Positions 54,246 to 62,119 of a DNA stretch of 64,000 nucleotides are shown here, in pieces (position 1 is the first letter of the stretch; every line of letters starts with the position of its first letter). The notes below the pieces were generated by a model that saw only the letters and a program-made list of their open reading frames with translations, made no database searches and was not told where the DNA came from. The DNA comes from Rhizobiales bacterium dw_265. Lineage in GTDB: Bacteria; Pseudomonadota; Alphaproteobacteria; Micropepsales; Micropepsaceae. Location: NCBI GenBank assembly GCA_018449595.1, contig JAAVUU010000002.1:372001-436000 (forward strand), read 5' to 3'. Position numbers and translations under genes: made by a program.

Positions 54246-56380
54246 TCATGTCGCGCAAATTCCTGCTGGGCGCGGCCGCATTGATCGGCTTTGGGTGCGC
54301 CATCGCCTGGGCGCAGGCGCCTGCGGGCGTCTATACCACGGCGCAGGCCGCCGCCGGCCACGCCGTCTATGCCCGGAACTGCGCCGGCTGCCATCGCGAC
54401 AATCTCGCGGGCGGCGGGGATGCACCGGCGCTGGGCGGCAATGGTTTCATCAGTTCCTTCGGCGCGCGTTCGACCAGGGACCTGTACAAATTCATCGCCA
54501 CCTCGATGCCGGTGGGCGCGCCCGCCAGCCTCAGCGAGGCGCAATACACCAATGTCGTGGCCTATCTGCTGCAGGCCAATGGCGCTGCGGCGGGCACAAA
54601 GCCGTTCAGCAGGAACACCGACGTCAAGGTTTCCAGAATCGCAACCGGCAAGCCGCCGGCCCGGACCCCCAAGACTCCCAAGACCATTAATGACGCGCCG
54701 CTGAACGCGCGCAGCGACCTGATGGCGCCGCCGTTCCAGCTTGGCCATACCGTGAAGGGCGTGGTGAAGAACTATACCGACGTCAGCGACGAGATGCTGC
54801 AGCATCCCGATGACGGCGAATGGCTGATGTATCGCCGCAATTACCAGGGCTGGAGTTTCAGCCCGCTGAAGCAGGTCAATACCGGCAATGTGAAGCAGCT
54901 GACGCTCAAATGGGCATGGAACATGAACGAGGGCGGCGCCAGCCAGGTGACCCCCATCGTCCATGCCGGGGTGATGTTCCTGTCCAACACCTCCAATACG
55001 GTGCAGGCGCTGGACGCCAGGACCGGCGAGCTGATCTGGGAGAACCGCCTCGGCCCGGTCTCGGTGATCGCCTATGGCGGCACCCGCAGCTTGGCCGTGT
55101 ATCACGACAAGGTGTTCGTCGCGACCACCGACGCCCATCTCCATGCCCTGGACGCGCGCACCGGCAAGCAGGTGTGGGAACAGACCTTGGGAAATCCCAA
55201 CAACAGCAACACCGGCGGCGTGATGGTGATGCGCGGCAAGGTGCTGACGGGGCTGACCGGCTGCGACAACTATTCGCTGAACAACTGCTATATCAGCGCC
55301 TTCGACGCCGACACCGGCAGGAAGTCGTGGATCTTCCATACCACCGCGCTGGAAAACGAGCCGGGCGGCGACACCTGGAATGGCTTGCCCAACCTGTTAC
55401 GCGGCGGCGGCGACACCTGGATCGCCGGCACCTACGATCCGGAACTCAATACGACCTATTGGGGCGTGGCCCAGACCAAGCCCTGGTTCCGCGCCAGCCG
55501 CAAGACCTTCGGCGCGTCGACGCTCTATTCGTCGTCCACGCTGGCGCTCAACCCCGATGACGGCAAGCTGAAATGGTATTTCCAGCATGCGCCCGGTGAA
55601 TCGCTCGATCTCGACGAAGTGTTCGAGCGGGTGCTGATCGACCATGGCGACCAGAAGACACTGATGACCATCGGCAAGGCGGGCATCCTGTGGAAGCTGG
55701 ACCGCGTCACCGGCAAGTTCATCGACTTCAAGGAGACCATGTTCCAGAACGTCTTCGCCGACCTGGATCGCAACACCGGCAAGCTGACTTATCGCAAGGA
55801 CATCATCGATCAGAAGACCAACCAGTGGCTGTCGTCCTGCCCCGGTCCCGAAGGCGGCCATGACTGGCAGGCCGTCAGCTATGACCAGCCCGACGACCTG
55901 ATGATTATCCCGCTCAGCCAGAGCTGTGTGATGATCGAAGGCCATGACGTGGACCAGAAGCTGGGCGGCGGCGGCACCGCGGCGTCGCAGAAATTCTTCT
56001 TCATGCCCGGCACCCACCAGAACATGGGCAGGCTGGTCGCCTATCGCACCAGCGACATGAAGGAAGTGTGGTCCTGGCAGCAGCGTTCGCCCTTCCTGAC
56101 TTCGGTGCTGTCAACCGGCGGCGGGCTGGCCTTCGTGGGCGACTTCGACCGCAGCTTCAAGGCGATGGATGCCAAGACCGGCAAGATCGTGTGGCAGACG
56201 AGGCTGGGCAACACCGTCCAGGGCTATCCCGTCAGCTTCAGCATCGACGGCAAGCAGTATATCGCGGTGGCGACCGGGTTGGGCGGCGGCAGCCCGCAGC
56301 AGAAGCCGACCGGGCTGCTGGACGAGGTGCATCGCGCTCCCACCGGCAATGTGCTGTATGTCTTCGGGCTGTCCGACTAG
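54242..56380 (+). CDS. PQQ-type quinoprotein dehydrogenase with N-terminal cytochrome c
   Basis: 712 residues with signal peptide RKFLLGAAALIGFGCAIAWAQ. Residues about 30-115 form a cytochrome c: ARNCAGCHRDNLAGGGDAP (CxxCH) and later YTNVVAYLLQANG with the axial Met region. After a Pro/Thr-rich linker comes an eight-bladed propeller of the PQQ alcohol/glucose dehydrogenase type (repeating ALDARTGELIWE, HALDARTGKQVWE, AFDADTGRKSWI). The haem is N-terminal, whereas known quinohaemoprotein alcohol dehydrogenases carry it at the C-terminus. The adjacent Cys-Cys pair of alcohol dehydrogenases is not seen (TGCDNYSLNNCYI). PQQ cofactor is inferred, not shown. ATG 54242 or 54248. Likely oxidises an alcohol or sugar in the periplasm. 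Confidence 0.85.
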   Translation: MIMSRKFLLGAAALIGFGCAIAWAQAPAGVYTTAQAAAGHAVYARNCAGCHRDNLAGGGDAPALGGNGFISSFGARSTRDLYKFIATSMPVGAPASLSEAQYTNVVAYLLQANGAAAGTKPFSRNTDVKVSRIATGKPPARTPKTPKTINDAPLNARSDLMAPPFQLGHTVKGVVKNYTDVSDEMLQHPDDGEWLMYRRNYQGWSFSPLKQVNTGNVKQLTLKWAWNMNEGGASQVTPIVHAGVMFLSNTSNTVQALDARTGELIWENRLGPVSVIAYGGTRSLAVYHDKVFVATTDAHLHALDARTGKQVWEQTLGNPNNSNTGGVMVMRGKVLTGLTGCDNYSLNNCYISAFDADTGRKSWIFHTTALENEPGGDTWNGLPNLLRGGGDTWIAGTYDPELNTTYWGVAQTKPWFRASRKTFGASTLYSSSTLALNPDDGKLKWYFQHAPGESLDLDEVFERVLIDHGDQKTLMTIGKAGILWKLDRVTGKFIDFKETMFQNVFADLDRNTGKLTYRKDIIDQKTNQWLSSCPGPEGGHDWQAVSYDQPDDLMIIPLSQSCVMIEGHDVDQKLGGGGTAASQKFFFMPGTHQNMGRLVAYRTSDMKEVWSWQQRSPFLTSVLSTGGGLAFVGDFDRSFKAMDAKTGKIVWQTRLGNTVQGYPVSFSIDGKQYIAVATGLGGGSPQQKPTGLLDEVHRAPTGNVLYVFGLSD

Positions 56381-56817
56381 TTTTTGTTGACGGGCATGTG
56401 CACGGCCATGGTGATCAGTTCGCCCTGGATTTCGGTGTATTGATGCGGCGTGTTGGCCGGCACCAGGACATAGTCGCCCTTGCCGACCTTGCGCGGCGAC
56501 CCGCCTTCGATCTTGCCGCCTGACAGGATGCCCCCGGTTATCAGGGTGCAGCCGCCGCCGATTACTTCGATCAGTTCGTTCTGGACGGGATGGACGGACG
56601 GTGGCGTGGTGCCGGTGCGAAATTCCAGTTGCACCGGATAACCCGGCAGGTTGCCGATGATCTTGACCGTGTTGCCGTCCTTGTGTTCGGCCCGGGCCTG
56701 GGCGATCAACGCCTGGACGTCGGCGGCGGAACTGAACAGCCTGACCGGCGGCGGCGCTGCTTGCGCCAGCGCGGGCAGGGGGACCAACGCCAGCGCAGCC
56801 AGCAGCGCCAGCCTCAC
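56377..56817 (-). CDS. Small exported cupin protein
   Basis: 146 residues with signal peptide RLALLAALALVPLPALAQ. Single cupin domain: SVHPVQNELIEVIGGGCTL supplies His and Glu, and VPANTPHQYTE the second His, the minimal cupin metal set. The start codon overlaps the stop of the two-domain cupin gene by 4 bp, so both are co-translated. Convergent with the quinoprotein gene. Function unknown; part of the exported cupin set. Confidence 0.75.
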   Translation of the reverse strand: MRLALLAALALVPLPALAQAAPPPVRLFSSAADVQALIAQARAEHKDGNTVKIIGNLPGYPVQLEFRTGTTPPSVHPVQNELIEVIGGGCTLITGGILSGGKIEGGSPRKVGKGDYVLVPANTPHQYTEIQGELITMAVHMPVNKN

Positions 56818-57761
56818 TGCTTGGCCCCGGATTCGGGATCGAAATTGTGCATGCCATAGGGCCGGGGATTGATGGCGATGCGGGTGCTCATGCCGGTGCC
56901 GGCCCAGCTGGCGCGATGCCAGCGCCCCTGGGGGGCATAGACCACATCGCCGACATCGGCGGTGAAGACCGGCTTGCCTTCCATCTTGTAGTCCACGGTG
57001 CCTTCGGCGATCACCCAGAACTCGTTATAGTCGATGTGGAAGTGGCCCTTGTTGCTGTCGGGCGGGGTCGGTGTGCCATGGCCGCGGATCACGTTCATGA
57101 AATTGGTGGTGTCCGAGACAAAGGCATGGTCGCCAGATGAGGGCGGCCGCTTCACGAAATCGCCCCAGAAATCCAGATAGGGCTTGTTCTGGTCGGTGTA
57201 GGGATCGGGCGGGGTACGATAGCTGGCCAGGACATAGGTCTTGTCCTTGGCAGTCGGCGCGGGACCCGGATCGTTCTGGGTCGCTGGATAGAGCGGCGTG
57301 CGGCCCGAGCGGATCACTTCCAGGCGAACCGACGGCTCATCGCCCACCGTCTCCATCCAGTAGATGTTGCGATAGGGCACCTGCACCAGCCAGCCCTTGG
57401 AGGCCACGAACGGCTCCTGGCCGTCGATGTGGAAGCGGATCTGGCCCGAAGCGACGTACCAGAAGATGCGGTCGTCGGCCCAGAACTGGGGTTTGGTCTT
57501 TCCGCCCGAAGCCATCGCGATGTAGTTGGCGTCGTAGTCCTGGTCATGGACGATGGGCTGGACCCAGTCACCCTTGCCCTTGTGGGCCGCCAGGATCTCG
57601 CTCAGCCGCCAGATCGGCTTGTTGGGCGCCGCCCAGGGCGTCAGCGGCACCGGCTTGGCCGACCAGCTGTACCAGATCTTCGGCGCCTGCTGCGCCAGCG
57701 CGGGCGCGGCCAGCGCCATGACCGCCACCGAAGCGCAAGCCAGCTTGTGAAACTTGTTCAT
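56814..57761 (-). CDS. Exported two-domain cupin protein, paralogue 3
   Basis: 315 residues, signal peptide KLACASVAVMALAAPALAQ. Same architecture as the two paralogues at 49.6-51.5 kb: N-terminal cupin without ligands (ASGQIRFHIDGQEPFVASKG) and C-terminal cupin with SNKGHFHIDYNEFWVIAEG and QGRWHRASW. The three share motifs over their length, including the KGxLVQVP and ETVGDxPSLRLE-type blocks. Start ATG 57761. The 3' end overlaps the small-cupin gene start by 4 bp. Three copies within 8 kb point to a shared pathway with different substrates or subunits. Confidence 0.8.
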   Translation of the reverse strand: MNKFHKLACASVAVMALAAPALAQQAPKIWYSWSAKPVPLTPWAAPNKPIWRLSEILAAHKGKGDWVQPIVHDQDYDANYIAMASGGKTKPQFWADDRIFWYVASGQIRFHIDGQEPFVASKGWLVQVPYRNIYWMETVGDEPSVRLEVIRSGRTPLYPATQNDPGPAPTAKDKTYVLASYRTPPDPYTDQNKPYLDFWGDFVKRPPSSGDHAFVSDTTNFMNVIRGHGTPTPPDSNKGHFHIDYNEFWVIAEGTVDYKMEGKPVFTADVGDVVYAPQGRWHRASWAGTGMSTRIAINPRPYGMHNFDPESGAKQ

Positions 57762-57884
57762 GATTACTCCCCAAAGCGCTGTTTTATTTGCAGAAAGAAT
57801 GTCTCAAGCGGGCCGGCAACACAACCATGGGGGCGCGGCGAAAATGTGCTAGTATGTGGTGGCAACTTCCCGGGGAGAGTCTGG

Positions 57885-58460
57885 ATGAAGTTTCAAATCC
57901 TCATTGTTCCAGCCTTGCTGGCGGGCACGTTCGCCGCCCCGGCCGCCGCCCAGACCGTGGTTTCGCGCGGCTTCGGGCTGGCTCATGACTGTTACATCTA
58001 TGCCCGCATGGGGCGCTCGCCGCGTGACGGCATCGACGCCTGCAATGAAGCCCTGAAGCGCGAGCCGCTGGACACCAAGGACCAGGCCGCGACCCATGAC
58101 AATCGCGGCGTGATGCTGGACGCGCTGGGCAAGTCCGCCGAGGCGCAGCACGACTTCCAGACCGCGGTGATGCTGAAACCGGACCTGGGCGATGCCTATG
58201 TCAATCTGGGCTCGATGCTGATCAAGAAGCGCCAGTATCCGGAGGCGCTGGACAACATCAACAAGGGGCTGGCGCTGGGGATGGGCTTTCCCCATATCGG
58301 CTATTACGACCGCGCCGTGGCCGAGGAGATGATGGGCCGCTACAAGGAATCCTATTACGACTACAAGAAGGCGCTGGAGCTGGAGCCGGGCTACACCCAG
58401 GCCAGCGAGCGGCTGAAGGACTTCACCGTGACAACGGTTCCGGCCAAGAGCCCGACCTGA
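57885..58460 (+). CDS. Exported TPR protein
   Basis: 191 residues with signal peptide KFQILIVPALLAGTFAAPAAAQ. Three tetratricopeptide repeats follow (ATHDNRGVMLDALGKSAEAQHDF, GDAYVNLGSMLIKKRQYPEALDN, PHIGYYDRAVAEEMMGRYKESYY). Start ATG 57885 is behind GGGGAGAG with 7-nt spacing. Divergent from paralogue-3 cupin, but a separate unit. Likely a periplasmic protein-interaction adaptor; partners unknown. Confidence 0.8.
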   Translation: MKFQILIVPALLAGTFAAPAAAQTVVSRGFGLAHDCYIYARMGRSPRDGIDACNEALKREPLDTKDQAATHDNRGVMLDALGKSAEAQHDFQTAVMLKPDLGDAYVNLGSMLIKKRQYPEALDNINKGLALGMGFPHIGYYDRAVAEEMMGRYKESYYDYKKALELEPGYTQASERLKDFTVTTVPAKSPT

Positions 58461-58690
58461 AGACGCCCATTCCGGGGGGGGGGGCTGCGCCTTAACAGCA
58501 TGCAGGGAAAGACAGAGTGCGGTCTCGCGGCCGGGCGGGTTCTGATCGCCATGGGTGCCGAACCGTCTGTAAAAGGCCGCTGGTCGCACAACATCTTGCA
58601 CGATTGCTCATAATATTACTTATACGATAAATTTCCATATGCGGGGATTTGGTGGCTTGCGGCCTGGCCCGCCCCTCCATCCAATGCGGA
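58461..58690. other. Region before mazG with an 11-base G run and AT-rich segment
   Basis: 230 bp. An uninterrupted run of 11 G lies at 58474-58484, 14 bp after the TPR stop. A separate AT-rich stretch (58606-58640) may hold the mazG promoter. No gene is seen. Confidence 0.45.
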
Positions 58691-59473
58691 ATGACCGATT
58701 CCGATCTGACGCCATCCCGTGACATTGCCGTGCTGCTGGAAGTCATGAAGCGGCTGCGCGCCGGATGTCCCTGGGACAAGGTCCAGACCTTCGAAACCAT
58801 CGCGCCTTACACCATCGAGGAAGCCTATGAGGTGGCGTCCGCCATCCAGGACGGCGACGTCCAGGCACTGCCCGGTGAACTGGGCGACCTGCTGTTTCAG
58901 GTGGTGTTCCATGCCCGCATGGCTGAGGAGGCCGGCCTGTTCGACTTTGGCGATGTGGTCGAAGCCGTCACCGCCAAGATGATCGCCCGCCACCCGCATG
59001 TCTTCGGCGATGAAGCCGCCAAGGCCGATGCCGCCGCCCAGAAGGATTTCTGGGAAGACCTCAAGAAACGCGAGCGCGCCGCCAGGGGCCAGGCCAGCCT
59101 GCTGGACGATGTTGCCAGCGCCCTTCCCGCCCTGATGCGGGCCGAAAAGCTGCAGCGCCGCGCCTCGTCGGTCGGCTTCGACTGGAACGATCCGGCGCAT
59201 GTGCTGGACAAGATCGCCGAGGAAGCCCGCGAGGTGCTGGACGCCACCACCGACGCCGAGCGCGAGGAGGAAATCGGCGACCTGTTGTTCGTGGTCGTCA
59301 ACCTGGCCCGGCACCTGAAGGTGGACCCGGAAGCTGCCCTGCGCGCCGCCAACGCCAAATTCACCCGCCGCTTCCGCCATATCGAGGCGGCGCTGGGTCC
59401 GCGCATTGGGTCGGCCGGTCTCGATGAAATGGAAGCCCTGTGGCAGGAGGCCAAGCGGGCCGAGAAATCCTAA
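58691..59473 (+). CDS. mazG: Nucleoside triphosphate pyrophosphohydrolase MazG
   Basis: 260 residues, cytoplasmic. Two MazG-type all-alpha domains: the first has CPWDKVQTFETIAPYTIEEAYEV and GDLLFQVVFHARMAEEAG, the second repeats EEAREVLDATTDAEREEEIGDLLFVVVNLARHL. EEAYE and ExxD-type residues bind Mg. The enzyme hydrolyses non-canonical or stress-related NTPs to NMPs. Start ATG 58691 is close to GCGGA; an in-frame start 42 nt upstream is less likely. It forms the end of the ntrX - dat - hfq - hflX - mazG neighbourhood but is on the opposite strand from hflX. Confidence 0.92.
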   Translation: MTDSDLTPSRDIAVLLEVMKRLRAGCPWDKVQTFETIAPYTIEEAYEVASAIQDGDVQALPGELGDLLFQVVFHARMAEEAGLFDFGDVVEAVTAKMIARHPHVFGDEAAKADAAAQKDFWEDLKKRERAARGQASLLDDVASALPALMRAEKLQRRASSVGFDWNDPAHVLDKIAEEAREVLDATTDAEREEEIGDLLFVVVNLARHLKVDPEAALRAANAKFTRRFRHIEAALGPRIGSAGLDEMEALWQEAKRAEKS

Positions 59474-59477
59474 ATCT

Positions 59478-59553
59478 CTGTCATGGCCGGGCTCGACCCG
59501 GCCATCCACCCGCCGGTGCGATACATGGATGGCCGGCTCGGAGGCCGGCCATG
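59478..59553. repeat. Composite palindromic repeat (BIME-like), copy 2
   Basis: Two hairpins in facing orientation: ATGGCCGGG (59483-59491) / CCCGGCCAT (59497-59505), and ATGGCCGGC (59529-59537) / GCCGGCCAT (59544-59552). The element begins CTGTCATGGCC and ends GGCCATGACG, so the two ends are inverted copies. The same design and TGTCATGGCC ends occur in copy 1 at 8440-8529. It lies between convergent mazG and hflX. Confidence 0.8.
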
Positions 59554-59577
59554 ACGTCATGATGTGATGAGTGAGAA

Positions 59578-60816
59578 CTAGCTCTCAACACCCTGCTCTA
59601 TCGCGATTTTCTTGGGAAACCGGCTTTCGAAGCGGCCCAGGTCGTCGGGATGAATCCGCAGGCTCAGGCTGATCTTCCCGGCCCGGTCGCGGCGGTCCAG
59701 AACCTGGGCATGGCGGTAGGCAAAGGCCAAGGCGCCGCCATCGGCAGCGTCCAGCTTCAGGGTCAGCGTGATGTTGCCATGCGTCACGCCGGCCTCGAAC
59801 GCCGCCAGCAGGGCTGGAACCCCTTCGCCCGTGAGGGCCGAGACGGCGATGTTTCCGTTGCGGCCATTGCGGGCCAGCAGGCCCTCGCGCTGTTCCGGCT
59901 CCAGCAGGTCGATCTTGTTCAGCACCTCCAGCATGGGCCTGTCCGGCGGCACGCCCAGCTCCTCCAGCACCTTCAGCACATCGGCCTTCTGGGCCTCGCT
60001 CTCGTCATGGGCGGCGTCGCGGACATGGACGATGACATCGGCCGCCAGCACCTCTTCCAGGGTGGCGCGGAAGGCGGCCACCAGTTCGGTGGGCAGGTCG
60101 GCGATGAAGCCCACCGTGTCGGACAGGATGATGCGGGTGCCCTGGGGCAGCTTCACGCCGCGCATGGTGGGGTCCAGGGTGGCGAACAGCAGGTCTTTCG
60201 CCAGCACTTCCGATTCGGTCAGCCGGTTGAACAAAGTGGACTTGCCGGCATTGGTATAGCCGACCAGCGCCACCACCGGGAACGGCACCTTCTTGCGCGC
60301 CTGGCGGCCCAGGCTGCGGGTGCGCTTGACCTTCTCCAGTTCGGTCTTGATGCGCACGATACGCTCGGCGATCAGGCGGCGGTCGCTTTCGATCTGGCTT
60401 TCGCCGGGACCGCCCAGGAAGCCGAAGCCGCCGCGCTGCCGCTCCAGATGGGTCCAGGACCGCACCAGCCGCGAGCGCTGGTAGTTCAGATGCGCCAGTT
60501 CGACCTGCAGGGTGCCTTCCCTGGTCGCGGCGCGCTCACCGAAGATTTCCAGGATCACGGCGGTACGGTCCAGCACCTTGCTGTTCCAGGCGCGTTCCAG
60601 ATTGCGCTGCTGCACCGGAGTCAGATGGGCATTCACGATGATGACGTCGGGTTCTTCGGCCTTGGCCAGGATGGCGATCTCGTCCACCTTGCCGCTGCCC
60701 AGCAGCGTCGCCGGCACCGGCCGCGCCAGGGGGGCGACCTGCGCCGCCACCACGTCCAGGTGAATGGCGGCGGTCAGCCCGACCGCTTCGGCCAGCCGCG
60801 CCTGCGCATCCCGCAA
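59578..60816 (-). CDS. hflX: GTPase HflX
   Basis: 412 residues from TTG 60816, the only standard start in frame. The reading frame is open and coding-like further upstream (GARAFVIHVEPKNRDRSDR), reaching CTG 60897 behind AGGA, which overlaps hfq by 11 bp; that may be the real start. Domains: HflX N-terminal domain (ATLLGSGKVDEIAILAKAEE), G domain with G1 VALVGYTNAGKSTLFNRL, G3 LSDTVGFI and G4 LNKIDLLE, and a C-terminal domain. HflX binds 50S ribosomes and splits stalled ones in stress. Part of the hfq-hflX operon. Confidence 0.9.
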   Translation of the reverse strand: MRDAQARLAEAVGLTAAIHLDVVAAQVAPLARPVPATLLGSGKVDEIAILAKAEEPDVIIVNAHLTPVQQRNLERAWNSKVLDRTAVILEIFGERAATREGTLQVELAHLNYQRSRLVRSWTHLERQRGGFGFLGGPGESQIESDRRLIAERIVRIKTELEKVKRTRSLGRQARKKVPFPVVALVGYTNAGKSTLFNRLTESEVLAKDLLFATLDPTMRGVKLPQGTRIILSDTVGFIADLPTELVAAFRATLEEVLAADVIVHVRDAAHDESEAQKADVLKVLEELGVPPDRPMLEVLNKIDLLEPEQREGLLARNGRNGNIAVSALTGEGVPALLAAFEAGVTHGNITLTLKLDAADGGALAFAYRHAQVLDRRDRAGKISLSLRIHPDDLGRFESRFPKKIAIEQGVES

Positions 60817-60886
60817 GGCCCGATCGGAGCGGTCGCGGTTCTTGGGCTCGACATGGATGACAAAGGCCCGGGCGCCTGTGCCCGCC

Positions 60887-61138
60887 TCAGCCTTCAGTGG
60901 GCTCGTCCTGCAACTGGATCGGGCCCATCGGCATCACCGTCGAGATGGCATGCTTGTAGACAAGCTGGCTCTGGCCGTCGCGGCGCAACAGCACGCAGAA
61001 ATTGTCGAACCAGGTGATATTGCCCTGGAGCTTGACGCCATTGACCAGGAAGATGGTGACGGCGGACTTGGACTTACGAACCGCATTGAGGAACGTGTCC
61101 TGGAGGTTCTGTTGTTTTTCACTCATGGGTTCGCCCAT
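60887..61138 (-). CDS. hfq: RNA chaperone Hfq
   Basis: 83 residues. Sm1 motif [30 protein letters not shown] and Sm2 [12 protein letters not shown] are nearly identical to the consensus, and [14 protein letters not shown] begins the protein. It forms a hexamer that binds sRNAs and mRNAs. Starts at 61138 ([10 protein letters not shown]) or, as in most homologues, at the internal ATG 61126 ([10 protein letters not shown]). The 3' end overlaps the presumed extended start of hflX. Usual alphaproteobacterial hfq-hflX operon. Confidence 0.96.
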   Translation of the reverse strand: MGEPMSEKQQNLQDTFLNAVRKSKSAVTIFLVNGVKLQGNITWFDNFCVLLRRDGQSQLVYKHAISTVMPMGPIQLQDEPTEG

Positions 61139-61225
61139 TGTTTCAGCCGCGCAGGGGTTTACGCGGCACCTTGGCTTTCAGTCTAGCGCAATGCTGCAAT
61201 TGCGAAAGAGAGAAAATCGCCGGAA

Positions 61226-62119
61226 TCAGGCGTTTTTGAGACCTGCCTTTGCGGCATAAAGGTCGCGGATGCGGCGGGTCAACGCCCCGGGCACGCCATC
61301 GCCCAGCTTTTGCCCGTCAATGGAGACAACCGGCACCGCCGCCCCGGTGGCGGAGGAAATAAAGGCCTCGCGCGCCTTCCTGGCCTCGGCGACGGTGAAT
61401 TTGCGCTCCACCACCTTCATCTGCGCCTCGGCCATGGCTTCCAGCATGATCAGCCGGGTGACGCCGGGCAGGATGGCGTTGGAAAGATCGCGGGTGATGA
61501 CGGTGCCGCCCTCGTCCACGATCCAGGCATTGGTGGAAGACCCCTCGGTGACATAGCCGTCATCATCCACCAGCCAGGCCTCGAAGGCGCCCGCCGCCTT
61601 GGCCGCCTGCTTGGCCAGCAGGTTGGGCAATAACTGCACCGTCTTGATGTCGCAGCGGCCCCAGCGGATGTCGGGCTGGGTGGAGACGCCGATGCCCTTG
61701 TCCAGCCGGGCGGCAAGCGCCGCCAGGTCCTGCGAGCGCATGGTCAGGATCAGCGTGGGCCGGGGTGCGTCCTTGGGCGGGACGTGATCGCGCTTCGATG
61801 CGCCGCGCGTGACTTGCAGATAGAGCAGCCCATCGGGGATGCGGTTGCGGGCGATCATCTCGCGCATCACCAGTTTGAGGGCGGCGCGGCCCATCGGCAT
61901 GGCGATGCCCAGTTCGCGCAGCGAGCGTTCCATGCGGTCGAGATGGGGCTCCTCATCAATCGGCTTGCCGCCGATGACATTGGTGACCTCATAGATGCCG
62001 TCGCCCAGTTGCAGGGCGCGGTCCTCGATATGCACCGCCGCCTGGCCATGCGGCAGGTAGCGGCCATTGACATAGGCGATGCGCCCGGCGGGGGCGCGGG
62101 TGGACAGCCACTTTTTCAT
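61226..62119 (-). CDS. dat: D-amino acid aminotransferase
   Basis: 297 residues of PLP fold type IV. N-terminal RIAYVNGRYLPHGQAAVHIEDRALQLGDGIYEV, the Schiff-base Lys in WGRCDIKTVQLLPNLLAKQ, and EGSSTNAWIVDEGG at the cofactor site. Family members transfer amino groups between D-amino acids and 2-oxo acids; closely related branched-chain aminotransferases exist, but the sequence and the position next to hfq favour D-amino-acid transaminase. Start ATG 62119; it overlaps the upstream small ORF by 4 bp (ATGA). Precedes hfq by 87 bp. Confidence 0.85.
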   Translation of the reverse strand: MKKWLSTRAPAGRIAYVNGRYLPHGQAAVHIEDRALQLGDGIYEVTNVIGGKPIDEEPHLDRMERSLRELGIAMPMGRAALKLVMREMIARNRIPDGLLYLQVTRGASKRDHVPPKDAPRPTLILTMRSQDLAALAARLDKGIGVSTQPDIRWGRCDIKTVQLLPNLLAKQAAKAAGAFEAWLVDDDGYVTEGSSTNAWIVDEGGTVITRDLSNAILPGVTRLIMLEAMAEAQMKVVERKFTVAEARKAREAFISSATGAAVPVVSIDGQKLGDGVPGALTRRIRDLYAAKAGLKNA

